From Sphingomonas carotinifaciens (GTDB taxonomy: Bacteria > Pseudomonadota > Alphaproteobacteria > Sphingomonadales > Sphingomonadaceae), in NCBI RefSeq assembly GCF_009789535.1, contig NZ_WSUT01000001.1, positions 1-64,000 on the forward strand: DNA of 64,000 nucleotides. The letters run 5' to 3'. Made by a program: the position numbers and the translations under genes. The notes beneath the pieces are model-generated. The model was not told the DNA's origin, did no database searches, and saw only the letters and a program-made list of their open reading frames with translations. Below, in pieces: positions 24,821 through 32,800 of the stretch (position 1 is its first letter; every line of letters starts with the position of its first letter).

Positions 24821-27800
24821 TCACAGCGCCGCGGCGTAGAGCGCGTGGTGGGTCAGGATGAACAGCGTGCGCCCGCCCTCCCCGCCGACCAGCAGTTGCA
24901 GCGGGCGCTCCGGCACGTCGATCCGCCCCAGCGGCGACCCGTCGGGGGCGTAGGCGAAGACCTGCCCGTTCGCGACGAACACGCGCCCCTGTGCGTCGCG
25001 CACCACGCTTTCGCCGCCCCGGTCGGCAAAGGGCCTGAGGTCGGTGAGGGCACCCCCCGCCGCCACCGTGCCGCTATAGGTCCGGTTCTCCGACGCGTTG
25101 GTGACGAACACCCGCTCGCCCACCCTGGCCGAGACGAAGCCATGCGCCTGCAACGTATCCGACCAGCGCCATCCCACCCGGTCCGGCGTCCCCTGCTGGA
25201 AGGTGCGGAACGCGGGCAGCACCAGGCTGCCGTCCGCCGAGGCATAGCCTTGCGCCTTGGGCGTGCCGGCGTCGCGCACGAACATTTCGCCCAGCGTCGT
25301 GAAATGATCGGTCGCCGGGTCATACTGGTCACGGAATTCGCCGTTGTTCCACCAGTTGACCGGCAACAGCATCCGCGCATCGGCGCGCGCGGCGATCGGC
25401 CCCGGCGTCAACGGCGTGACGACGGTCGGCGGCCCCTTGGGATCGATCTGGTAGACGCTGGCGGCCGGGCCGTAGGAGGAGAGCACCAGCAGCTTGCCCG
25501 ATGCATCGATCCCCAGATTGACCGGGTCGAGCGACTGGTCCGCCACCACCTCCAGCTTCTTAGCCTCGGTCCAGCGCAGGATCCGCTGGAAGCGCCGCTC
25601 GATGAAATACAGCGCGCCCGCCGCATCCACCGCCCCGCCGGACAGCGACCAGAACCCGTCCGCCAGCTTGCGGACCGGCCCGCCCAGCGTCGCCACCGCC
25701 GGCGTCGCGGGCACCGCCGGCACGTCCAGCGCCGCGAACTCGCGCTCGCGCACGTCCAGTCCATGCGTCTCGTCCCGGATCGCATTCTCGAACGGGAATT
25801 TGCTCGCCCGCAGGAATGTGCCGCAGCCGTTTTCATCGCAGGTCGCAAAGCCGCTTTCCGCATTCACATGCACGTTGCGGAAACGGATGTCGGACGAATT
25901 GAACAGCTTCACCGCCGCCACCGCCGGGTGGAAATTCCGCGTCACCCGGTAGGCATGGTAGTTGGCGAACAACAGGTTGCGCGAGTTGCGGATCTCCAGC
26001 GAGACCGCGTCCATCCCCTCGCCCACTTCCTGCTCGGTCTGCGGCGCGAGCAGCTCCCAGTTCTCGACATTGTCGAACACGAATTCGTTGCGCACATGAT
26101 GTTCGACCGACATCTCGTACACGCGCCCCGGCACGCGCGTGTTGCTGACGTAGAAGCCCGCGCTGGCAAAGGTGTTGGGGCTCCAGATGTCGAAAAAGGT
26201 GCCGCCGCCCCCTTCCACCCAGATGCTGGGATATTGCGCGTCCCAGCGATTGTCGGACACCGGATCGCCGCTGGATGCACGGCGCGACCCTTGCAGCTTG
26301 CCATCCGCGGTCGGGGTGCCGCCCCCGCCCATGATCTTCACGTCGTTGAGCAGGCTGGTCTCGCCCGATCGCCACAGCACCGCTGCCGCGCGCGGGTTGA
26401 TCCGCCCGGTGAACAGGCCCAATCCGGACACGATGTTGCGCCCGCCCTCGGGCGTCTCCACGATCGGCACGACGCCGCCGATCCCGGCGTGGCGCGCATT
26501 CTCGTCCGGGATCACCAGTTGCGTCTTGGCCGGGTGCAGGCCCAGCAGCACCGTATCGGGCCGCAGGCGCAGCGTGTCGGTCACCATGTAGAAGCCGCTC
26601 GGGAAATACAGCACCCGGTGCGTGTCGATCGCGCGCTGGATCGCCGCGGTATCGTCGGTCCGGCCGTCGCCCGCCACGCCCAGCGTCTTCACATTGGTCC
26701 AGCTTGCCGTGCCCGGCAGCGCGCGGATCGTCGGGGCGGGTGCGGCCGGCATGCGGCGCAGCGGCTCGATCTTCACCTCGGTCGCCGTGGTGCCGACGCT
26801 TTCCAGCCCGTTGACCTTCACCCCGTGGCTGAACGATGCCACGCGGTACGCGCCACGGCGCCCCGCGATCGTCCGCCCGCCCTCGGCAAAGCGCACCAGC
26901 GTCGGCGTGTTGACTGCGACCGCGCCGTCGAGCCCGACCTGCGTGAACACGCTCTTCTCGTCGCCGATCGACAGCGCCGCGCGCGACACATTCTGCAGCC
27001 TCAGCCCCTTGGCCCAGAAGCTGTCGCCATACCCCTTGTTGATCTCGATCCCGACGGGCGTGTCGCGGATCGAGACGTTGACCATCGTCAACGCCGCCTC
27101 ATGCTCGCGAATCGCGGCATCGCGCTGCCCGTCGAAGCTGGAATCGAGAAGGGTGAACTGCCAGGCGGGCGAGGTCTTCTCGGTGACGATGCCATAGCGG
27201 CCGCCGTGGAAGTGCACGTCCTCCATGACGTTGCCCGCCTGGTAGACGCCGGCGAACGCCGACCCCAGGCGGAATTCCATATGGCTCAGGAAACCGTGCT
27301 GCGCCACGCGGAAGCGCACGCCCGCCGCGCCCTCATTGCCCCGGCCGATCTCGATATCGACGTTGCTCATCGAGGAATAGAAGGTCGCCGAATTGGCATC
27401 GCGGACCTTCTTGTCGCGCGGCACCACGGTCGGGACCGGCACCGGTACGTCGCCGACCGAATATTGGTCACCACCTGAAAACACGATCATCGTCGATACG
27501 CCCTGCTGGAAGCCCGGCGTATCGTCCGCCAGCAGGATCACCGGGCGGGTGCGCCCGGTGCCGAAGACGCGCACCCCGATCGGCACCACCAGCGTGCGGG
27601 TGATCCGGTAGCGGCCCGACGGCAGGAAGACGATGCCATGCCCGTTCTTGTCGCTGGCGCTGTCCAGCGCGCGCTGGATCGCATCACTGTCGTCGGTGCG
27701 GCCGTCGCCTGCGCCCTGTACCACCACTGCGCTGGGGTCGTCGGGCCGCGCGATCATGACCGAACCGGGCTGGATCGCGGCACTCGCCGGCAGGAACGCG

Positions 27801-27853
27801 ACCAGGGGCGCCGCCACCAGCATCGTCGTCACCATGAACATGCCTGCGCGCAT
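24821..27853 (-). CDS. GH55-like beta-helix protein with C-terminal propeller-like region (copy 2)
   Basis: A 1010-residue exported paralogue of the protein at 18540-21659, with the same order: signal peptide (MRAGMFMVTTMLVAAPLV... ending ASA), GDGRTDDSDAIQRALD, a second GDGRTDDTAAIQRAID, the near-identical block NVHVNAESG...CDENGC near residue 675, and the propeller-like last 260 residues ending PERPLQLLVGGEGG and FILTHHALYA. The ATG at 27853 has GGGGAAACGCGG upstream; an in-frame ATG at 27874 is an alternative. First gene of the likely operon GH55-like, TBDR, GH55-like, ThuA. The two copies diverge enough to suggest different linkages or subsites. Confidence 0.82.
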   Translation of the reverse strand: MRAGMFMVTTMLVAAPLVAFLPASAAIQPGSVMIARPDDPSAVVVQGAGDGRTDDSDAIQRALDSASDKNGHGIVFLPSGRYRITRTLVVPIGVRVFGTGRTRPVILLADDTPGFQQGVSTMIVFSGGDQYSVGDVPVPVPTVVPRDKKVRDANSATFYSSMSNVDIEIGRGNEGAAGVRFRVAQHGFLSHMEFRLGSAFAGVYQAGNVMEDVHFHGGRYGIVTEKTSPAWQFTLLDSSFDGQRDAAIREHEAALTMVNVSIRDTPVGIEINKGYGDSFWAKGLRLQNVSRAALSIGDEKSVFTQVGLDGAVAVNTPTLVRFAEGGRTIAGRRGAYRVASFSHGVKVNGLESVGTTATEVKIEPLRRMPAAPAPTIRALPGTASWTNVKTLGVAGDGRTDDTAAIQRAIDTHRVLYFPSGFYMVTDTLRLRPDTVLLGLHPAKTQLVIPDENARHAGIGGVVPIVETPEGGRNIVSGLGLFTGRINPRAAAVLWRSGETSLLNDVKIMGGGGTPTADGKLQGSRRASSGDPVSDNRWDAQYPSIWVEGGGGTFFDIWSPNTFASAGFYVSNTRVPGRVYEMSVEHHVRNEFVFDNVENWELLAPQTEQEVGEGMDAVSLEIRNSRNLLFANYHAYRVTRNFHPAVAAVKLFNSSDIRFRNVHVNAESGFATCDENGCGTFLRASKFPFENAIRDETHGLDVREREFAALDVPAVPATPAVATLGGPVRKLADGFWSLSGGAVDAAGALYFIERRFQRILRWTEAKKLEVVADQSLDPVNLGIDASGKLLVLSSYGPAASVYQIDPKGPPTVVTPLTPGPIAARADARMLLPVNWWNNGEFRDQYDPATDHFTTLGEMFVRDAGTPKAQGYASADGSLVLPAFRTFQQGTPDRVGWRWSDTLQAHGFVSARVGERVFVTNASENRTYSGTVAAGGALTDLRPFADRGGESVVRDAQGRVFVANGQVFAYAPDGSPLGRIDVPERPLQLLVGGEGGRTLFILTHHALYAAAL

Positions 27854-27933
27854 CCGCGTTTCCCCTTGGATCATGGGGGAGTGCTTCCCCTCTGTTCGCG
27901 ACGATAGACGGGCCGATTGGCCCCGGCATCCGG

Positions 27934-27943
27934 GACCATGGTC
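27934..27943. promoter_or_regulatory. GACCATGGTC palindrome between GH55-like gene and gluconokinase
   Basis: A perfect 10-bp palindrome in the 132-bp gap between the divergent polysaccharide operon and gluconokinase gene. It could be an operator shared by both. The AT-rich TTAATTT follows it. No matching copy was seen upstream of the gluconate permease. Confidence 0.3.
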
Positions 27944-27985
27944 TTAATTTCGGGCCGCGGATCAACAGGATAGACAAAGGAGATT

Positions 27986-28570
27986 ATGGTGGAAGGATGT
28001 GCCGTGGATCGACGGAGCGGGGTGCGTCCCCAGGCTGGCCCCATGGCGGTCGTGGTGATGGGCGTCAGCGGCAGCGGCAAGTCAACGCTGGGCGCGGCGC
28101 TTGCCGCCGCCTCGCACTGCCCGTTTCTGGAAGGGGATGATTTCCACGACGCCGATGCCGTTGCCAAGATGCGCGGCGGCCACCCGCTGGACGACGCCGA
28201 TCGCTGGCCGTGGCTGGACCGGCTCGGCCGCGCGCTGGGCGATGCCGCACGCGATCACGGCCGCGCCGTCGCCGCCTGCTCGGCGCTGAAGACCGTATAT
28301 CGCGAACGCCTTGCCGCAGCGGCCGGGGGCCGGACCCGCTTCGTCCTGCTGGACAACGACCGCGACGTGCTGCTCCACCGCCTGTCGAACCGGCCCGGCC
28401 ATTACATGCCGGCCAGTCTGCTCGACAGCCAGCTGGAGACGCTGGAGCGTCCCCGGCCGGACGAACCGGTGCTGACGCTCGATTCAAGCCTCGCGCCCGG
28501 CGACTTGTGCGAACGCGCGATGGCATGGCTGGAACTCCCCGCCCCCGGCACGGGTTTGTCGTTCCGTTAG
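27986..28570 (+). CDS. gntK: Gluconokinase
   Basis: A 194-residue kinase of the thermoresistant gluconokinase family; it phosphorylates gluconate to 6-phosphogluconate for the Entner-Doudoroff pathway. The P-loop is GVSGSGKST (26-34), then FLEGDDFHDADAVAKMRGGHPLDDADRWPWL, the substrate/lid signature of GntK, ACSALKTVYRERL, and RLSNRPGHYMPASLLDSQLETLE near the end. AGGAG lies 4 nt before the ATG at 27986; this adds about 19 residues before the usual family start (a second ATG at 28043 has no ribosome binding site). The nearby gntP-like permease and GntR regulator complete a gluconate module. Confidence 0.92.
   Translation: MVEGCAVDRRSGVRPQAGPMAVVVMGVSGSGKSTLGAALAAASHCPFLEGDDFHDADAVAKMRGGHPLDDADRWPWLDRLGRALGDAARDHGRAVAACSALKTVYRERLAAAAGGRTRFVLLDNDRDVLLHRLSNRPGHYMPASLLDSQLETLERPRPDEPVLTLDSSLAPGDLCERAMAWLELPAPGTGLSFR
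28531..28556 (+). promoter_or_regulatory. EcfG-like promoter inside the gluconokinase 3' end
   Basis: GGAAC (28531-28535) and GTT (28554-28556) are separated by 18 nt, one more than the EcfG consensus (GGAAC-N16-CGTT, i.e. 17 nt to GTT). The expected start falls about 50 nt before the stress-protein gene at 28614. The extra base lowers confidence. Confidence 0.35.
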
Positions 28571-28613
28571 AAGGCTTTGCGGTCAGCAACAGCCGAACGG
28601 AAGGACGCAGGAT

Positions 28614-29132
28614 ATGACCCAGGCATCAGCCCTTTTCGACACCCATGCCGAAGCCGAACGCGCCGTATCCGACCTGCGCGCGCTCGGCGTGCGCGACGCG
28701 GACCTGTCGGTGATCGCGCATCACGACGGCACCACCACCGCGCGCTCGGGCGACGGTGAGATCACCGACGAGCATCATCGCAACGTCATTCGCGGCATCC
28801 TGGGCGGCGGTGCACTCGGCGCCGGCCTCGGCGTCGCCGCGCTCGCCATCCCCGGCGTCGGCCCGCTGGCGGCAGCAGGCGCCATCGCCGCCTCCGCGGT
28901 TCCCGAAGCCGTCGGCATCGGCGCCATCGCCGGCGCGCTGGGCGGCACCCTCAACGAAACGCTGACCAAGCACGGCGTCAGCAAGGAAGACGCCGGCTAT
29001 TATGGCGACCGGCTGAAGACGGGCGGCGTGCTGGTCACGGTGTCCAACACCGGCCTTGCCGAAACCGAGCTGCAGGAAGTCCTCTACCGCAACGGCGGCC
29101 ACAACGCCGCACAGGCCCGCACCGCATTGTAA
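28614..29132 (+). CDS. General-stress-protein-like (YflT-type) glycine-zipper protein
   Basis: A 172-residue protein. The first 45 residues (ALFDTHAEAERAVSDLRALGVRDADLSVIAH) match the heat-induced/YflT-type N-terminal domain found in general stress proteins. Residues 60-112 are a Gly/Ala-rich hydrophobic stretch (ILGGGALGAGLGVAALAIPG...) that could insert in a membrane as a glycine zipper. The end (YYGDRLKTGGVLVTV...EVLYRNGGHNA) forms a small alpha/beta domain. GGAAGGACGCAGGAT precedes the ATG. It starts 43 nt after gluconokinase but probably has its own stress promoter. Confidence 0.75.
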   Translation: MTQASALFDTHAEAERAVSDLRALGVRDADLSVIAHHDGTTTARSGDGEITDEHHRNVIRGILGGGALGAGLGVAALAIPGVGPLAAAGAIAASAVPEAVGIGAIAGALGGTLNETLTKHGVSKEDAGYYGDRLKTGGVLVTVSNTGLAETELQEVLYRNGGHNAAQARTAL

Positions 29133-29145
29133 CTTGATTCCCTTT

Positions 29146-29170
29146 CCCCTCTCCCCTGTGGGGAGGGGGG
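29146..29170 (+). terminator. Hairpin after the stress-protein gene
   Basis: CCCCTCTCCCC (29146-29156) pairs with GGGGAGGGGGG (29160-29170) around a TGT loop, with one G-T pair. It lies 14 nt past the stop at 29132. No T tract follows, so its strength as a terminator is uncertain. Confidence 0.4.
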
Positions 29171-29204
29171 ACCCCCGCCCGGACCGCGATCACTTTACCT
29201 TGAT

Positions 29205-29292
29205 CCGTTCGTGCCGAGTAGAGATCGAGTAGCTCCGAAGGAGCGTATCGAGGTACCGCCCCGCGCGCCACCCTGTCTCTCGATACGAACGG
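29205..29292. repeat. Sphingomonad-type palindromic intergenic repeat
   Basis: Outer arms CCGTTCGT (29205-29212) and ACGAACGG (29285-29292) enclose an inner hairpin GCTCC-GAA-GGAGC (29232-29244) and the recurring words TCGAG and GTATCGAG. The same kind of vocabulary (CGTTCGTG, CTCGAT, TCCGAAGGA) is familiar from repeated extragenic elements in sphingomonad genomes. Only one copy is in this window, so the repeat nature rests on recall and form. Confidence 0.45.
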
Positions 29293-29384
29293 GTAGATGG
29301 TTCGACCTCCAGGTCACTGGCTCCAAAGGCAGTGGGAGGGTGAGGGGCCGCCAGGCAGCGCAACACCGCATGGCACCCCAAACC

Positions 29385-30062
29385 TCAAGGCATCAACCGC
29401 TTGCGCCCCTCCGACAGATGCCACCGCATCGCCAGCGCCGCGGCATCGCCGTCCTGTGCGCGAATGGCATCGACGATCATCTCATGCTCGCGCATCATCG
29501 CCCCGATCACCTCGGGCGGCCTGGACCGCGAAATATCGACCCCGGCGCGCATCACTCGCTCCACATCCGGGAACAGCGCATCGAACGTCGCCAGAAATGC
29601 CGGGTTCGCGGTCGCCAGCACGATCGCGCGGTGTAGCGCCATGTCCTCGTCATGGGCCGGCGCGCTCGACAGCAGCGTGGCCCGCAGCGCCGCCAGTGCC
29701 GCATCGATCGCCGCCATGTCGTGCCCCGATCGCCGCGTCGCCGCCAGCCGTGCCGCCTCCGCCTCCAGCACGAAGCGCACCTCATAGGTACCCAGCGTCG
29801 CCGACAGCCCTTGTGTCGGCATATAGGCGAGCATCCGGTCCGATGGCCGGCTCTTCACGAACGACCCCGCGCCGCGCCGTGCCTCGGTGATCCCGTCCGA
29901 CGCCAGCCGTGCCAGCGCCTCGCGCACGATGGTGCGCGACATGCCGAACCGCTCGGCCAGGCTCGCCTCGGACGGCAGGCGGTCGCCCACCGCTAGGTCG
30001 TCGGCATCGATCAGCTCGACGATCCCGGTATAGGCGCGGTCCGCCAGCCTGTCCTGCGTCAT
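29385..30062 (-). CDS. FadR-type GntR transcriptional regulator (gluconate module)
   Basis: A 225-residue regulator. The N-terminal winged helix (about 5-72) has RLPSEASLAERFGMSRTIVREALARLASDGITEARRGAGSFV, the GntR signature. The C-terminal all-helical FCD domain (about 95-220) has MALHRAIVLATANPAF and the metal/ligand His residues in REHEMIVDAI and AMRWHLSEGR. FCD proteins bind sugar acids or their derivatives. It lies 22 nt downstream of the gluconate permease on the same strand and is probably co-transcribed, with gluconate or a phosphorylated product as inducer by inference. Confidence 0.88.
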   Translation of the reverse strand: MTQDRLADRAYTGIVELIDADDLAVGDRLPSEASLAERFGMSRTIVREALARLASDGITEARRGAGSFVKSRPSDRMLAYMPTQGLSATLGTYEVRFVLEAEAARLAATRRSGHDMAAIDAALAALRATLLSSAPAHDEDMALHRAIVLATANPAFLATFDALFPDVERVMRAGVDISRSRPPEVIGAMMREHEMIVDAIRAQDGDAAALAMRWHLSEGRKRLMP

Positions 30063-30084
30063 GCCTCTCGCCCCTCCGCCGGCG

Positions 30085-31428
30085 TCAGAATAGCCGGCTT
30101 CCGGCCAGCACCAACAGCAATCCCAGCACCGAGATCGCGGTTTCCAGCATCGACCACGTGCGGAACGTCCCCGCCGTGGTCGTGCCCAGATAGCCCTTGA
30201 CCAGCCAGAAGCCCGGATCGTTGACATGGCTGAAGAACACCGAGCCCGCGCCGATCGCCAGCACCGTCCATTCCGGCGACGCGCCGGTCGCCGCCACCAC
30301 GGCCGGCATCATTCCGGCGGTGGTGATCGTGGCGACGGTCGCCGACCCGGTCGCCAGCCGGATGCACACCGCGATCCCCCAGGCCAGCACCAGCGGCGAG
30401 ATCATGCTCCCGTCCGACGCGCGCACCAGCAGGTCCGCCAGTCCCATCGTCACCAGCACCTGCTTCAGCGCGCCGCCCGCCCCGATCGACAGCAGGATCG
30501 CACCGGCCGGCGCCATCGCCTCCGTCCAGATCGCCCCCTGCACCGGCGCGCGCAGCGCCCCCCGCCCGAACAGCAGGGGCAACGCCGCCAGACTCGCGAT
30601 CAGCAGCGCCAGGATCGGATTGCTGGCTACGGACAACCAGGCGAAATTCGGTGCGATAGCGGGCGGCAGCAATCCCTCGACCTGCCCACCCGCGATCAGC
30701 ACGACGGGCAGCAGCACGACCGCGATCGTCCGCCACACGGGCGGTGGCACGACGGCGGAGGGCGCCGCCGCCAGTGCGGGCTCCCCCGGCGGCAGTCCGC
30801 GCGCGGTGATCCGCGCCAGCAACGGCCCGGCGACGATACCCGTCGGCACCGCCACCGCCAGACCGTACAGCATCGTCCGCCCCAGATCGGCGCCCAGCAC
30901 CTCCACCGCCAGCAACGGTCCCGGATGCGGCGGCACCAGCGCGTGCACCACCGACAGACCGGTCACCGCCGCCAGCAGCACCTGCAACCGCGCCGCATGG
31001 CTCGTCCCCACCGGCAACGCCGCGGCCGCCGACGCCACGATCGGCAGCAGCAGCACCAGCCCCGTCTCAAAGAACAGCGGCAACCCGATCACCATGGCGA
31101 CGCCCAGGCTCGCCCACGGTGCCGCCCCCGGCGGACACAGCTTCAGCGTCGCCCGCGCCAGGGCCCCCGCCCCGTTCGACACCTGCAGCATCGCCCCAAG
31201 CGCCAGCCCGAGCGCCACCACCAGCCCCGTCCCCCCGAGGATATCCCCCGCCCCCTTCTGGATCGCCCCGACGATCTGCCCCATGGGCAGCCCCCCCAGC
31301 GCCCCCACCGCAAACGCCCCGCACAACAACCCCAGAAACGGATGCAGCCGCGCCTTGACGATCAGCAACACTGACAGCCCCACCCCCGCCAACGCCGCCA
31401 GGATCAGGTGAAGATCAGCGCTGTTCAC
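30085..31428 (-). CDS. gntP: Gluconate:H+ symporter, GntP family
   Basis: A 447-residue inner-membrane permease with about 12-14 hydrophobic segments. GntP-family marks include HPFLGLLCGAFAVGALGGL, the GLPLFFETGLVLLLPIV segment, HALVPPHPGPLLAVEVLGADLG, and near the end AVCIRLATGSATVATITTAGMM and VFFSHVNDPGFWLVKGY. It should import gluconate or a related sugar acid with protons. The GTG at 31428 is taken as start; a TTG at 31452 would add eight residues and neither has a strong ribosome binding site. It heads the permease-regulator pair and feeds the gluconokinase on the opposite side of the stress gene. Confidence 0.9.
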   Translation of the reverse strand: MNSADLHLILAALAGVGLSVLLIVKARLHPFLGLLCGAFAVGALGGLPMGQIVGAIQKGAGDILGGTGLVVALGLALGAMLQVSNGAGALARATLKLCPPGAAPWASLGVAMVIGLPLFFETGLVLLLPIVASAAAALPVGTSHAARLQVLLAAVTGLSVVHALVPPHPGPLLAVEVLGADLGRTMLYGLAVAVPTGIVAGPLLARITARGLPPGEPALAAAPSAVVPPPVWRTIAVVLLPVVLIAGGQVEGLLPPAIAPNFAWLSVASNPILALLIASLAALPLLFGRGALRAPVQGAIWTEAMAPAGAILLSIGAGGALKQVLVTMGLADLLVRASDGSMISPLVLAWGIAVCIRLATGSATVATITTAGMMPAVVAATGASPEWTVLAIGAGSVFFSHVNDPGFWLVKGYLGTTTAGTFRTWSMLETAISVLGLLLVLAGSRLF

Positions 31429-31557
31429 GAGGAGTGGTCCGCATATGTGCAACCCGTCACCTGACCCGCCATCGCCGCTCTCCCGATCGTCGGCCTCTAG
31501 GATGCCGATCTATCGTGATCTGTAGGACAGCATGCGCAACAATCCAACGGAAAACGT

Positions 31558-31574
31558 GGCATATGTAGTATGCC
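31558..31574. promoter_or_regulatory. Inverted repeat GGCATA-N5-TATGCC, candidate operator
   Basis: A perfect 6+6 dyad with a 5-nt centre in the 271-bp gap between the divergent gluconate permease (31428) and the HTH-only LuxR gene (31700). Its size suits a GntR-type dimer. It lies about 130 nt from either start codon, so either gene or both could be controlled. Confidence 0.4.
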
Positions 31575-31699
31575 GAACGTATTTGGCTTGAATCTGTCCA
31601 ACCAATCCAGCAACTTCATCGTCAGTCGACTCAGGGGGGGATCGGGCAACACGCTCCGGTCGCCACGGAAGAGCGCAAAGTGACTAGGGAGGATGAGCG

Positions 31700-31987
31700 A
31701 TGACCGCAGGCGGGCATCAAAAAATTACTCGGACGCTGGCCGGCGGGCCGGATGCGGGCGCGACCATGATGGCTGCCCAGGCGCAGCTGACCCCAACGCA
31801 AGTCAAGGTCATGGAAGGCGTGCATTCGGGTTTGCTGAACAAGCAGATCGCGTTTGACCTTGGCATCGCGGAAAAGACGGTGAAGGCGCATATGACCGCC
31901 CTGATGCGCAAGCTGAATGTCAGCAACCGGACCCAGGTTGCGATTCTCGCGCAAACGATGGGCTATAGTCGGCGCATGGCGGGCTGA
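31700..31987 (+). CDS. HTH-only LuxR/FixJ-type regulator
   Basis: A 95-residue protein that is essentially a LuxR DNA-binding domain: LTPTQVKVMEGVHSGLLNKQIAFDLGIAEKTVKAHMTALMRKLNVSNRTQVAILA (about 30-84). Receiver or ligand-binding domains are missing; the first 29 residues are a Gly/Ala-rich tail without a fold. AGGGAGGATG lies 7-13 nt before the ATG, so it is translated as it stands and is not merely a 3' fragment. No receiver-like sequence was found in the 270 bp upstream. It may bind DNA constitutively or be controlled by a partner. Confidence 0.78.
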   Translation: MTAGGHQKITRTLAGGPDAGATMMAAQAQLTPTQVKVMEGVHSGLLNKQIAFDLGIAEKTVKAHMTALMRKLNVSNRTQVAILAQTMGYSRRMAG

Positions 31988-32283
31988 GGATCGCAGGCGT
32001 GAAAGGACGAGGCGCGGGAAACCGCCCGGACGATATGTTCCGCGCCTTGCTGGAGGGAAGTCACGCGGCAATCGTCAATCGCCGCACATCCGGATCATCA
32101 GCATAGCTAACAGCGCGGCATCCGGCTCCGCAATCGTTCTAGCCTTTGCCTCGACGCCGAATAGAGGAAAACTCTATCGCAAGGATGCTGGCACGCTTCC
32201 CTGCCGCGCATAGATACAGACGATGGACGCCAACGATGCCGCTGGCGAGCCCGGAACCGGTCGCGCCGCGAAGGGGATTGTCG

Positions 32284-32628
32284 ATGAAGGATTGGGACGC
32301 CGTCGTTAAGGCCTGTGCCGCGTTGCCCGGGGTCGAGCAAGGCACCTCCTACGGCAAGCCTGCGCTCAAGTTCCGCGGCAAAACGCTTGCCGCCACCACG
32401 GCGCCGGAACCGGATAGTTTCGTCCTGCACGTCACGACCGAAGACAAGGAAGTGCTGATCGCAACCGAGCCGGCAACCTTCTGGCAAACCGACCATTACC
32501 GAGGCTGGCCGGCTATCCTCATTCGGTACGGCCGCGACGCGAGCGATCGGATTACCCTTCTGCTGGCGCGCGCGTGGTGGGACCGGGCTACCAAGGCACA
32601 GCGCCTGCTGTTTGGCCCCCGGCCTTGA
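32284..32628 (+). CDS. YjbR/MmcQ-family small protein
   Basis: A 114-residue protein of the YjbR/MmcQ fold. It begins MKDWDAVVKACAALPGVEQGTSYGKPALKF, has the typical GKTLAATT strand, and ends with HYRGWPAILIRYGRDASDRITLLLARAWWDRATKAQR. The family is described as DNA-binding-like (double-stranded binding by MmcQ-type folds) but without a defined role. The start at 32284 is chosen because it fits the family length and has AAGGGGATT upstream; longer in-frame starts from 32146 add a basic tail without family similarity. Confidence 0.8.
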   Translation: MKDWDAVVKACAALPGVEQGTSYGKPALKFRGKTLAATTAPEPDSFVLHVTTEDKEVLIATEPATFWQTDHYRGWPAILIRYGRDASDRITLLLARAWWDRATKAQRLLFGPRP

Positions 32629-32800
32629 TCGTCGCAACGCCGGGATCGAAACTGCTGCCGGCGGCAAACTCATCCCGCGAAACCCCAGCCATCACCGCCG
32701 CGTGTTTCCGGGGAGCGTTCCTCGGGCGCCTGCCAGTCCGGCCCTCCCATTCCTCGTAATGCTTCTGCTTGCGGCCTGACGGCAAAGTGCCCGGACGGCC

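Noticed and set aside
24809..27478. 889-codon plus-strand frame opposite the second GH55-like gene
   Set aside because: Antisense shadow of a well-supported secreted enzyme; no ribosome binding site and no recognisable domain.
29298..29345. GGTTCGACCTCC resembling a tRNA T-arm
   Set aside because: No acceptor stem, D-arm or anticodon arm can be drawn around it.
31558..31574. Dyad as a lux box for the LuxR-type protein
   Set aside because: The half-sites GGCATA/TATGCC do not resemble known lux boxes, and the protein has no autoinducer domain.
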